From contig DATDOE010000098.1 of NCBI GenBank assembly GCA_035293405.1, positions 86,041 to 150,040 on the forward strand: a DNA stretch of 64,000 nt. Direction: 5' to 3'. This DNA comes from Gp6-AA40 sp035293405 (GTDB lineage Bacteria; Acidobacteriota; Vicinamibacteria; Vicinamibacterales; UBA2999). Both the position numbers and the translations under genes were made by a program. How positions within the stretch are numbered: the stretch's first letter is position 1; the number at the start of each line of letters is the position of its first letter. Under the pieces are notes generated by a model that was given only the letters and a program-made list of their open reading frames with translations, had not been told where the DNA came from and did not search any database. Positions 57,454 through 64,000 of the stretch are shown here, in pieces.

Positions 57454-57494
57454 CCGCCTGCGTGGACCGCCCGTGAGCTGTAGCGCAGCATCCG

Positions 57495-57519
57495 TAGAGG
57501 CGGGTCTTTAGACCCGCCT
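57495..57519 (+). repeat. Palindrome left of the DUF2277 gene
   Basis: GTAG-lead then AGGCGGGTCT-TT-AGACCCGCCT (57498-57519). Mirrors the element at 57821-57842. Confidence 0.9.
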
Positions 57520-57546
57520 GTTAAACTGGATTCCAGAGAGACGCCT

Positions 57547-57813
57547 ATGTGCCGGAACATCAAGACCCTCGTCAACTTCGAGCCTCCCGCCACCGACGAT
57601 GAGATTCGCGCGTCGGCGCTGCAGTTCGTCCGCAAGTTGAGCGGCTCGACCCATCCCTCGCGCGCGAACGAAGCGGCGTTCAGCCACGCCGTCGATGAAG
57701 TGACGATGGCCGCGCAGCGGCTGGTCCGTTCGATCAAGACGAGCGCGCCGCCGCGGAACCGCGACGAAGAGATGCGCAAGGCCAGGGAGCGCGGGCTCAA
57801 GCGCTTCGCCTGA
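57547..57813 (+). CDS. DUF2277 family protein
   Basis: A small soluble protein of 88 residues matching DUF2277 over its full length: starts MCRNIKTLVNFEPPATDDEI, with RKLSGSTHPSRANEAAFSHA and RNRDEEMRKARERGLKRFA. The Cys2 at the start is typical. The function of the family is not known. It is flanked on both sides by palindromes in opposite orientation, with 27 bp to the left copy and 7 bp to the right one. Confidence 0.9.
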   Translation: MCRNIKTLVNFEPPATDDEIRASALQFVRKLSGSTHPSRANEAAFSHAVDEVTMAAQRLVRSIKTSAPPRNRDEEMRKARERGLKRFA

Positions 57814-57820
57814 CGCATGC

Positions 57821-57845
57821 AGGCGGGTCTAAAGACCCGCCTCTA
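57821..57845 (-). repeat. Palindrome right of the DUF2277 gene, opposite orientation
   Basis: AGGCGGGTCT-AA-AGACCCGCCT (57821-57842) followed by CTAC, the complement of the GTAG lead-in. Same arms as at 57498. Confidence 0.9.
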
Positions 57846-57888
57846 CGACGTCCACAGCACTTGGTCAGCGGCTATAGTCTGATCGGGC

Positions 57889-59412
57889 GTGCACAACTCA
57901 TCTCCGGACCCTGACTACATCGTCATTGGCGCTGGCTCGTCCGGCTGCGTCGTAGTCAATCGCCTGTCGGCGGATCCGTCCGTGCGAGTGCTGCTGCTCG
58001 AAGCCGGCAGCTCGGGCGAGGACGACCTCGCCATGACGACGCCCGGGAAGTGGCTGTCGCTCATCGGCTCGCGCTACGACTGGGCGTACGCCACCGAGCT
58101 GGAGGCCGGCCTCGCCAATCGGCGCATCAGCTTTCCGCGAGGCAAGGCCTACGGCGGCTCGAGCGCGATCAACGCCATGGTGCATATCCGGGGGCATCGC
58201 CAGTGCTTCGACAACTGGCAGGCGCTCGGCAACAGCGGATGGGGATACGACGACCTGCTGCCGCTCTTCACACGCTCCGAGCGCAACGATACTGGCGCCT
58301 CTGCGTACCGTGGCGCGGACGGTCCACTCGCCGTCAGTCGCTGTATCGATCCCCATCGCGCGCACGAGGCGTTTCTCGTCGCCGCCACTCAACAGGATTT
58401 TCGTGCGGATGAGCGGCACGATTTCAACGGTCCCGAGCCCGACGGCGTGGCCGGCTTCTATCAGAAGAACATCCTGAATGGCCGGCGGCACAGCGCGGCC
58501 ACGGCGTTCCTCGTGCCGGCGCTGGCGCGGCCGAATGTCGAAGTCCGCTCGCCGGCGCAGGCGGCTCGATTGGTCGTCGAGGGCCGGCGCGTCGTCGGCG
58601 TGGAGTACATGTACGAGGGCCGCCGTGAGCGCGTGCGAGTCAATCGCGAGGTCGTGCTCTGTGCCGGTGCGGTGGATTCGCCCAAGGTGCTGATGCGATC
58701 GGGCATCGGGGACGCGGTGCGCCTGGGGCATCGCATCCCGGTTGTTGCGGATGTGCCGGGCGTCGGCCGCAACCTGCAGGATCACTTGAAGCTGTCGATT
58801 CGCTGGAACGGCCGCTCGACGCTGCCTGGATCGACCGTGACGGCTGGACTCTTCGCGTCATCGATGTCTGCATCGCCGTCCGATCTGCAGTTCTATGTGG
58901 GCCGCGGGCTCGATCAGCCCGATGAGCTCATCACGATTACCGTGTCGCTGGTGCGGCCGCAGTCGCGCGGCGTCGTGACACTCCGCTCAGCGGATCCCTT
59001 CGTCGCACCGCTCATTCGCGGGAACTACCTGCAGGCGCAGGCCGACGTGGATGCGCTGGTCGAAGGCGTGCGCCTTGCGCGGTTGATCGGCGGGTCATCG
59101 GCGTTCGACCGCCTGCGCGGCGCCGAGATCGAGCCGGGGCCGAAGGTGACGTCCACTCCCGACCTCGAGCGCTTCGTCCGCGAGAAGGCCGACACCATCT
59201 ATCACGCCGCGGGCACCTGCCGCATGGGTCCCGCGTCCGATCCCCAGGCCGTCGTGGATGCTCAACTGCGGGTGCGTGGCCTCGAAGGTCTGCGAGTGGC
59301 CGACGCGTCGATCATGCCGGATGTCGTGAACGCGCCGACGCATGCCACGTGCGTGGCCATCGGCGAGCGATGCGCGTCGCTCCTTACCGATGGGGTCAGA
59401 CCCCGACTCTGA
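57889..59412 (+). CDS. GMC-family flavin oxidoreductase
   Basis: A 507-residue FAD enzyme of the choline dehydrogenase/glucose-methanol-choline family. Dinucleotide motif GAGSSG at 14-19 (DYIVIGAGSSGCVVV), signature GGSSAINAMVHIRGHRQCFD, second signature CAGAVDSPKVLMRSGIGD and the C-terminal catalytic His region (YHAAGTCRMGP, NAPTHATCVAIGERCA). It oxidises an alcohol at the expense of FAD; substrate unknown. No signal peptide, so cytoplasmic. GTG start at 57889, with TATAGT 57873-57878 before it. A 12-bp repeat forms the last codons and stop region. Confidence 0.93.
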   Translation: MHNSSPDPDYIVIGAGSSGCVVVNRLSADPSVRVLLLEAGSSGEDDLAMTTPGKWLSLIGSRYDWAYATELEAGLANRRISFPRGKAYGGSSAINAMVHIRGHRQCFDNWQALGNSGWGYDDLLPLFTRSERNDTGASAYRGADGPLAVSRCIDPHRAHEAFLVAATQQDFRADERHDFNGPEPDGVAGFYQKNILNGRRHSAATAFLVPALARPNVEVRSPAQAARLVVEGRRVVGVEYMYEGRRERVRVNREVVLCAGAVDSPKVLMRSGIGDAVRLGHRIPVVADVPGVGRNLQDHLKLSIRWNGRSTLPGSTVTAGLFASSMSASPSDLQFYVGRGLDQPDELITITVSLVRPQSRGVVTLRSADPFVAPLIRGNYLQAQADVDALVEGVRLARLIGGSSAFDRLRGAEIEPGPKVTSTPDLERFVREKADTIYHAAGTCRMGPASDPQAVVDAQLRVRGLEGLRVADASIMPDVVNAPTHATCVAIGERCASLLTDGVRPRL

Positions 59413-59437
59413 CCCCGACTCTGACCCCACCCCCAAC
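59389..59437 (+). repeat. 12-bp tandem repeat at the end of the oxidoreductase gene
   Basis: GACTCTGACCCC units in tandem, preceded by GGGGTCAGACCCC, which can pair with them. It covers the last codons (GVRPRL) and the stop. Different unit length from the heptamer arrays but the same placement. Confidence 0.8.
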
Positions 59438-59806
59438 CCTGTTCGCCCTCGTCGTTATGACCGCGGTCCTCGCTTCAGCGCCAGCTCGCGACCCAGCTTC
59501 GCGTCGCGCGGGCGATACACCTCGCCCATTCCGCCGGCGCCGAGCGGGGCGACGATCTCATACGGGCCGAGGCGGGGCACCGACAGCCAGCGCCATGGGG
59601 CGCCCCGATCTTATCCTCCACATCCCCGTGCCCATATCGTTGACAGGCCAAGACTTGTGCGCCCATCCACAGATCAGGGTTTGCCCATCCTCCGCCCATG
59701 GCCGTTCCCGCGGTTTACCCGTATATCTACGCAACACGAAGGAACGCAAAGCCGGCGAGTCTGGCGCTACGCGGACCTTACTGCGACTCGATCAGGAGAG
59801 ACTCTC
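59413..59806. other. Intergenic region with a kinase gene remnant
   Basis: 394 bp between the oxidoreductase and the next gene. It holds the end of the 12-bp repeat and the truncated kinase fragment (59455-59601). A TTGACA at 59640-59645 has no clear -10. The ribosome site AGGAGAG at 59794-59800 belongs to the next gene. Confidence 0.6.
59455..59601 (-). pseudogene. Truncated serine/threonine protein kinase (PknB-like) remnant
   Basis: About 45 codons on the minus strand read WLSVPRLGPYEIVAPLGAGG, MGEVYRPRDAKLGRELALK and then RGPRS-stop. This is the glycine-rich loop and first strands up to the ATP-binding lysine of a Hanks-type kinase. All later kinase subdomains are absent, and no start codon in frame is obvious. 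It is a dead 5' fragment left by deletion or recombination. Confidence 0.75.
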
Positions 59807-60643
59807 ATGACAGCAGCTTCGCGCGCGTCCCTGCTTCCACTGTTGTTCGTGTTGTGGTCGTCTCCCTGCTTCGCCCAAACCGAGGCGCCGCCGTCTGCAG
59901 TGGTCCTCGCGCCCGAGGACATGGAGCAGTTCCTGCTCCAGGCCTCCATCGTGGGGACGAAGAAGGCGCCGAAGGGAGTCACCGACGCGCGGCGTGTCAC
60001 CTTGTCGGATGGCCGCGTGACGCACGATGCGCAGATCCAGCACGTCGACATCGCGAAGGCCCTTTTCGACGTCGACCCGAAGCACACCGAGGTCAACTTC
60101 AAGGACAGCTACCGGTACAACATTGCCGCGTATCGCCTGGCCAGGCTCCTGGGCCTCACGAATGTGCCCATGTCGGTCGAGCGCGTGGTGGGCGGCAAGC
60201 CATCCGCCGTCACCTGGTGGATTGACGCGCCGGTGATCAACGAATCAGCGCGCCAGAAGACGAAGGCCATCAGCCCGAACCCGGTGCGGACCGACGGCTA
60301 TCTGAACCTGATGCGCGTGTTCGACGAGCTCATTCAGAACCGGGATCGCAACGCCGGCAACATGCTGTGGGAGAGCGACGGCAGGTTGTGGATGATCGAC
60401 CACACGCGCGCGTTCCGAACCGGGAAGCAGCTTCAGCAGCCGAAGTTGCTCATTCGCTGTGAGCGCAATTTCCTCGACAGGATGCGCGGGCTCGCCCGCC
60501 CGGCGTTTGCCGAGGCGATGGGGAAGATTCTGACCAAGGATGAGAGCGACGCGCTGTTCGCGCGGCGTGACCTACTCGTTCAGCTCTTCGATCAGCAGAT
60601 TGCCGCGAGAGGCGAAGCCGGCGTCCTCTATAGCCTGCAGTAG
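59807..60643 (+). CDS. Exported protein with a HipA/PI-kinase-like catalytic loop
   Basis: A 278-residue protein with a signal peptide (SLLPLLFVLWSSPCFAQTEA) and a good ribosome site. It has RVFDELIQNRDRNAGNML (Asp180, Arg181, Asn182) followed by LWMIDHTRAFR (Asp198), i.e. a D-x-x-x-x-N catalytic loop and a metal-binding IDH motif as in HipA, Fam20C and phosphatidylinositol-kinase-like folds. YNIAAYRLARLLGLTNVPMS fits the helical part of the N-lobe. A glycine-rich loop is not evident. Kinase-like, exported to the periplasm; substrate unknown. Confidence 0.65.
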   Translation: MTAASRASLLPLLFVLWSSPCFAQTEAPPSAVVLAPEDMEQFLLQASIVGTKKAPKGVTDARRVTLSDGRVTHDAQIQHVDIAKALFDVDPKHTEVNFKDSYRYNIAAYRLARLLGLTNVPMSVERVVGGKPSAVTWWIDAPVINESARQKTKAISPNPVRTDGYLNLMRVFDELIQNRDRNAGNMLWESDGRLWMIDHTRAFRTGKQLQQPKLLIRCERNFLDRMRGLARPAFAEAMGKILTKDESDALFARRDLLVQLFDQQIAARGEAGVLYSLQ

Positions 60644-60660
60644 CGTGCGGCCCGCGCGAG

Positions 60661-61203
60661 TCACGCCTCGCGATTCAGCCGCACGACGCTCCCGACGAGG
60701 TTGTCCGTGCCGATCGACAGATACAGCTCACGATCGGTGACGGACAGGCTGAAGGCGACGCGCCGCTCGAGCCGCGCGACGAGCGCTCCCACCAGGGCCC
60801 GGTCGATCGCATAGAGCTCCAGCGCCTCTGCTTTGTGAATCCTGGCGCCTGTCAGCTGGTTCAGGAACTGTGTCGGGTCCTTGTGCGTGTATACGGCGAC
60901 CCGGCCGGCGGCTTTCGATGCCTTGTGAAGCCGCGCCGCATCGGGCGTGCCGATGTCGATCCAGGTGTTGATCGCCCCAGTCAGATCGCGAATGGCGATC
61001 GCCGGCTCGTCTGGATCCGACACGCCGCGCGAAAACTCGATGCCCTCCGCGAACTCCAGCAAGTACGCAAGCAGACGCGCCACGAGATACTCTTCGGACT
61101 CCGAGGGATGGCGGGCGACTCGCAGCGCCAGCGACTCGTAGACTTGGCGATCGGTGTCCGCAAGCTCGACGTCGAAGTTGTAGATGGTCGCGGTGAGCGC
61201 CAT
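60661..61203 (-). CDS. yaeQ: YaeQ family protein
   Basis: A 180-residue protein, the normal length, matching YaeQ throughout: ATIYNFDVELADTDRQVYES, LRVARHPSESEEYLVARLLA, FSRGVSDPDEPAIAIRDLTG and WIDIGTPDAARLHKASKAAG. The fold belongs to the PD-(D/E)XK nuclease group, but members may not be active nucleases. It was linked to RfaH-related phenotypes in enterobacteria, without clear mechanism. It is divergent from the sigma-PheS fusion gene, with a heptamer repeat in between. Confidence 0.92.
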   Translation of the reverse strand: MALTATIYNFDVELADTDRQVYESLALRVARHPSESEEYLVARLLAYLLEFAEGIEFSRGVSDPDEPAIAIRDLTGAINTWIDIGTPDAARLHKASKAAGRVAVYTHKDPTQFLNQLTGARIHKAEALELYAIDRALVGALVARLERRVAFSLSVTDRELYLSIGTDNLVGSVVRLNREA

Positions 61204-61251
61204 GCCGAGCCCCACGATGTCACACTTTCCGAGGGCGCGTGTCCTTTGGCT

Positions 61252-61297
61252 AGTTGGGAGTTGGAACAGGTTCGGATTGGGAGTTGAGTTGGGAGTC
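61252..61297. repeat. Heptamer array in the divergent yaeQ/sigma region
   Basis: AGTTGGG / AGTTGGA / GATTGGG units, single orientation, ending just before the TTG start of the sigma fusion gene. It covers most of the 99-bp divergent promoter region. Confidence 0.8.
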
Positions 61298-61302
61298 AGG
61301 CC

Positions 61303-62556
61303 TTGTTGAGCGATCTCGTCGTTCGTGCCCAGGCCGGTGACATCGAGGTCTACGGACGGCTGGTGCAGACCACGCAGACCATGGCGTACGCCGTGGCCAG
61401 GGGCGTGCTGCATGATGCGTCGATCGCTCAGGACGCGACCCAGCAGGCGTATCTCAGGGCGTTTCGGCGTCTCGGCGACCTGCAGGAGCCGGCCGCGTTT
61501 CCGGGCTGGCTGCGCCGCATCGTGATCTCGGTGTCGCTCAACATGCGGCGCGCGCGACGCCTGACTCTGCTGCGGCTGGACGACGTCCCCGAGGTGCCGG
61601 TGCTCGATGAGGCAGAAACAAGTTGGACCGATCTGCAGCGGCATCGGCTCGCGACCGCGTTGCTGATGCTGACTCCGGAAGAACGGCAGCTCTGCGATCG
61701 CCGGTACCACGGGCACTGGAGTACTGCCCGGCTCGCCACCAACGCCGGAGTCGAGGAAGCCGCCATGCGGAAGCGCCTGCAGCGCATCCGAGACAAGCTG
61801 CGCAAGGAGATGGAAATGGCAGAACAGCGTGGAATCGGCCCCGAGGAGATCCGGCCCGACCTTCCGGCCAAGGTCGTCGAGCTCCTGGCCCGTCCGCAGT
61901 TGACCGATCTTCCGGAGAACCCGGTGGGGCAGATCCTCGAGTTACTACGAGGCGTCTATCCTGACTTCGCCGAACAGACGCTTCCCGAGGTCGTCGACCT
62001 GGTTGAAGCGCGCAAGACCATCGGCAACGAGGCGATGTACGTCGATCCGATCGAGCTGCATCGCATCGATGACGGGCGGATCCTCAGGTACGACCTGACG
62101 CTGCCGCTGCTCCTGACCGTGCGCTACGAGGGTCAGCCGCTGCGCGTCTGGGCGTCAGGCAAGGCCTACCGCGCCGGCCGCGTTGACGCCATGCACCTCG
62201 AGGCGTTTCACCAGAGCGAGGCATTCTGGCTCGACGACCGTGCGCGGCTCGATCCCTGGCAGATGACGGGCCGTGTTCTTCAATCGGTGGACCGGGTGCT
62301 CCCCGGGCGCAGTGTGAAGATCGTGCCGACGGAGTACCCGATGTGCACCCAGGCCTGGGATCTCGAGGTGGATACCGACGGCCAGTGGTCCGAGGTCCTG
62401 GCCTGGGGGATTTTCACCGATCGGATCGTCAGCCACGTCGGCGGCGACCCGAAGCGGCACATGGCGGTGGGCGTGGGTTATGGCCTCGAGCGCCTGGCCA
62501 TGCTCCGTTACGGGATCGACGACGCGCGGAAGATCGACGTGGCCAGCGTCGCGTGA
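61303..62556 (+). CDS. ECF sigma factor fused to a PheS-like synthetase core
   Basis: A 417-residue two-part protein. Residues 1-172 are an ECF-type sigma: region 2 (ASIAQDATQQAYLRAFRRLG, PGWLRRIVISVSLNMRR) and region 4 (LTPEERQLCDRRYHGHWSTA, EEAAMRKRLQRIRDKLRKEM). Residues about 215-417 resemble the catalytic core of phenylalanyl-tRNA synthetase alpha: RVWASGKAYRAGRVDAMHLE, AFHQSEAFWL (motif 2 region), VPTEYPMC, SEVLAWGIF and motif 3 (AVGVGYGLERLAMLRYGIDD). There is no tRNA-binding coiled coil. Frame is continuous with no stop or frameshift. Start is TTG 61303 or 61306. It may be a sigma factor controlled by a ligand bound to the synthetase fold. Confidence 0.85.
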   Translation: MLSDLVVRAQAGDIEVYGRLVQTTQTMAYAVARGVLHDASIAQDATQQAYLRAFRRLGDLQEPAAFPGWLRRIVISVSLNMRRARRLTLLRLDDVPEVPVLDEAETSWTDLQRHRLATALLMLTPEERQLCDRRYHGHWSTARLATNAGVEEAAMRKRLQRIRDKLRKEMEMAEQRGIGPEEIRPDLPAKVVELLARPQLTDLPENPVGQILELLRGVYPDFAEQTLPEVVDLVEARKTIGNEAMYVDPIELHRIDDGRILRYDLTLPLLLTVRYEGQPLRVWASGKAYRAGRVDAMHLEAFHQSEAFWLDDRARLDPWQMTGRVLQSVDRVLPGRSVKIVPTEYPMCTQAWDLEVDTDGQWSEVLAWGIFTDRIVSHVGGDPKRHMAVGVGYGLERLAMLRYGIDDARKIDVASVA

Positions 62557-62562
62557 CTCGCG

Positions 62563-63678
62563 CTACTTCGCGCGGCCCTTGTAGCCCTGCGCGATCATCT
62601 GGATCACATACACCTGGGCGGCATTGGCGACTTCAGTGCCGTCCGCTTCCTGCGCGCCGCGCGCGAGGACGTACAGCATCTTCTTGTTCTTCCCGCCAAA
62701 CGCGGTGCTGATCACGCCTCGCGGTGTGGGAATGAGGCCAAGGTACTTGCCTTCTGGAGTGATCACCTGGATGCCCGGGTTGGTTGTGACGTAGATGCGG
62801 CCGGCCGCGTCGATGGTGCTGCCGTCGCCGTTGCCGCCGCCTTCGAGCCTGGCGAGCTCGCGCTGGTTGGTGAGCGATCCGTCCGGCTGGACGTCGAACG
62901 CGGCGAGCGTGGGACCGTTGGTCACGTAGAGCGTTTTCTCGTTCGCGCTGAGGATGATCCCATTGGGAGTGACGTTCTCGCCGTACTTGGTGACCACGCC
63001 GGCCGGGCTGGGGTAGTAGACGCCGCCCATCGTGAAGTACGCCCCACCCTTGCTGTCGGCGGTGAGATCGTTGAGACCTCCGCCGGTGCAGTCGAGCGGG
63101 TCGCCCTGATAGCTGTTCGTCAGAACCGTGCGCGTCGGCGCGAGCTGCACGATGGCCTGGTGCAGACCGCGCTCGTTGATGAACAACGCGCCCTTGGCGT
63201 TCATCGAGAGCGCACCGCCAGTGTGGGTGTCCGAGTAGGCGACTGACGTCTTGGTGTTCTTATCGAGCTTCACGACCACGCTGCTGTCGTTCTGCGCCAA
63301 CAGCAGAGCGCCGTCGTTGGTGCCGACGATGCCATCGCCGTTGTTGCCGGCCTGCTGCCAGAGAAACTTCCACCGCTGTCCCGCGGCGATGACTCCCGGG
63401 ATCGCCGTCACCGTGTAGTCCCTGGGTCCTGGCGGCTGAGCGCCGCGACCGCCGGGGGCGGCGCCACGTCCTGCGCCCCCAGCGCGTCCGCCCCGGGCCG
63501 GCGGTGCCGTCTTGCACATCGCGATAAACGCGGCATACCCGGGATCACCGGCGGCCTGTAAGGACGGCGCGGGCGGATTGGCCGGCGGCGGAGGCAGCCG
63601 TGGCGCCTCACTTTGGGCCAGAGCCAACGCCGTGCCGAGCACGCACGACGCGATCGTCAGGGTTATCTTTAGTGTCAT
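62563..63678 (-). CDS. Exported SMP-30/gluconolactonase-like beta-propeller protein
   Basis: A 371-residue protein with a signal peptide (ITLTIASCVLGTALALAQS) and a Gly/Arg/Pro-rich segment after it (ARGGRAGGAGRGAAPGGRGA). The rest has SMP-30-type propeller blades: GALFINERGLHQAIVQLAPT, GGLNDLTADSKGGAYFTMGG, VTPNGIILSANEKTLYVTNG and IDAAGRIYVTTNPGIQVI. Members hydrolyse sugar lactones with a bound divalent metal. It overlaps the recombinase gene by 4 bp. Confidence 0.88.
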   Translation of the reverse strand: MTLKITLTIASCVLGTALALAQSEAPRLPPPPANPPAPSLQAAGDPGYAAFIAMCKTAPPARGGRAGGAGRGAAPGGRGAQPPGPRDYTVTAIPGVIAAGQRWKFLWQQAGNNGDGIVGTNDGALLLAQNDSSVVVKLDKNTKTSVAYSDTHTGGALSMNAKGALFINERGLHQAIVQLAPTRTVLTNSYQGDPLDCTGGGLNDLTADSKGGAYFTMGGVYYPSPAGVVTKYGENVTPNGIILSANEKTLYVTNGPTLAAFDVQPDGSLTNQRELARLEGGGNGDGSTIDAAGRIYVTTNPGIQVITPEGKYLGLIPTPRGVISTAFGGKNKKMLYVLARGAQEADGTEVANAAQVYVIQMIAQGYKGRAK

Positions 63679-64000
63679 GGCGCCGGACAGTCTACAGGAA
63701 GGCGGCGGGGCTCGAGCATGTGGGACGCGATGAGCGAAAGCATCCGAGGGGTTTCGATTCCTGCGTGGCTCACCAAACTTTCTTCAGCACTCTCACCCCG
63801 CGCCAAGTACTTGAAAAATGGCGCGGTTGCGGCGGTTCGATTAAACCGATTTCCGTCGTACGCGATTCCTTCAGGGAAGAACAGCTGCTGCAGCCGCTGC
63901 TTGTAATCGAGCGAGGCTTGCACCCAGAGGTCTGAGGCGCGCGGCAGAATGCGTTCTGCGAAGGCCAGGATGCCCTCTACGTCGAGTTCATCGACGGCCT
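63675..64000 (-). CDS. Serine recombinase, C-terminal part (partial)
   Basis: The frame enters from the right edge. It reads AVDELDVEGILAFAERILPR, ASDLWVQASLDYKQRLQQLF, FPEGIAYDGNRFNRTAATAP, the usual C-terminal end of large serine recombinases (ILxFAExxL...WxxxSLxxKQRLQxxFFPEG). The catalytic N-terminal resolvase domain lies outside the window. The tail after the FPEG block (MLSLIASHMLEPRR) is unusual. It probably belongs to a mobile element that continues to the right. Confidence 0.78.
   Translation of the reverse strand, partial: AVDELDVEGILAFAERILPRASDLWVQASLDYKQRLQQLFFPEGIAYDGNRFNRTAATAPFFKYLARGESAEESLVSHAGIETPRMLSLIASHMLEPRRLPVDCPAP

Overview
The window is high-GC bacterial DNA with tightly packed genes, many GTG and TTG starts, and large families of exported proteins. 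The gene content (planctomycete-type cytochrome c protein next to a DUF1552 protein, vitamin B12-dependent NrdJ, HslVU, NifA/NtrC-like regulators, a BamA/TamB envelope set, GMC oxidoreductase, DUF2277) suggests an acidobacterium, probably of the Vicinamibacteria. That placement is inferred from gene content; there is no rRNA in the window. No tRNA, rRNA, CRISPR array or complete insertion sequence was found.

Layout. 1-5859: response regulator with an N-terminal HTH (cut by the edge), an ECF sigma/anti-sigma operon, a lipoprotein, an APC permease and a PEGA-type protein. 6036-12624: HslVU, a small HExxH protein, a NifA-like sigma-54 activator, a fibronectin-III lipoprotein and transaldolase. 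12624-16326: acyl-CoA carboxylase (carboxyltransferase, biotin carboxylase, biotin carrier). 16403-24153: TamB-like, BamA-like and SurA-N-like envelope biogenesis operon. 24191-31539: CPBP protease, NtrC-type two-component system, a lipoprotein, a second BamA-like protein and its partner. 31540-34836: nrdJ behind a pair of NrdR-like boxes. 34837-36600: accessory patch with an integron-type gene cassette (attC, no integrase). 36601-43003: exported enzymes and small regulators. 43442-49661: surface-glycan module with NeuC- and NeuA-like enzymes. 49702-60643: exported catabolic proteins and a GMC oxidoreductase. 60661-64000: YaeQ, an ECF sigma domain fused to a PheS-like synthetase core, an SMP-30-like protein and the C-terminus of a serine recombinase.

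Two classes of small repeats run through the window. One is short GC-rich palindromes, often preceded by GTAG, found between genes and also in frame inside genes (biotin carrier protein, both ends of NrdJ). The other is arrays of 7-bp units (sometimes 8 or 12 bp), usually as two inverted arms. These fill intergenic gaps and in several cases encode the signal peptide or linker of a protein; the signal sequence of the BamA-like protein is largely repeat.

The most unusual single gene is at 61303-62556: an ECF-type sigma factor followed by a subclass IIc aminoacyl-tRNA synthetase core resembling PheS. The clearest mobile-DNA signal is the cassette at 35220-35940, with a well-formed attC and a start-side core site that matches its own attC.
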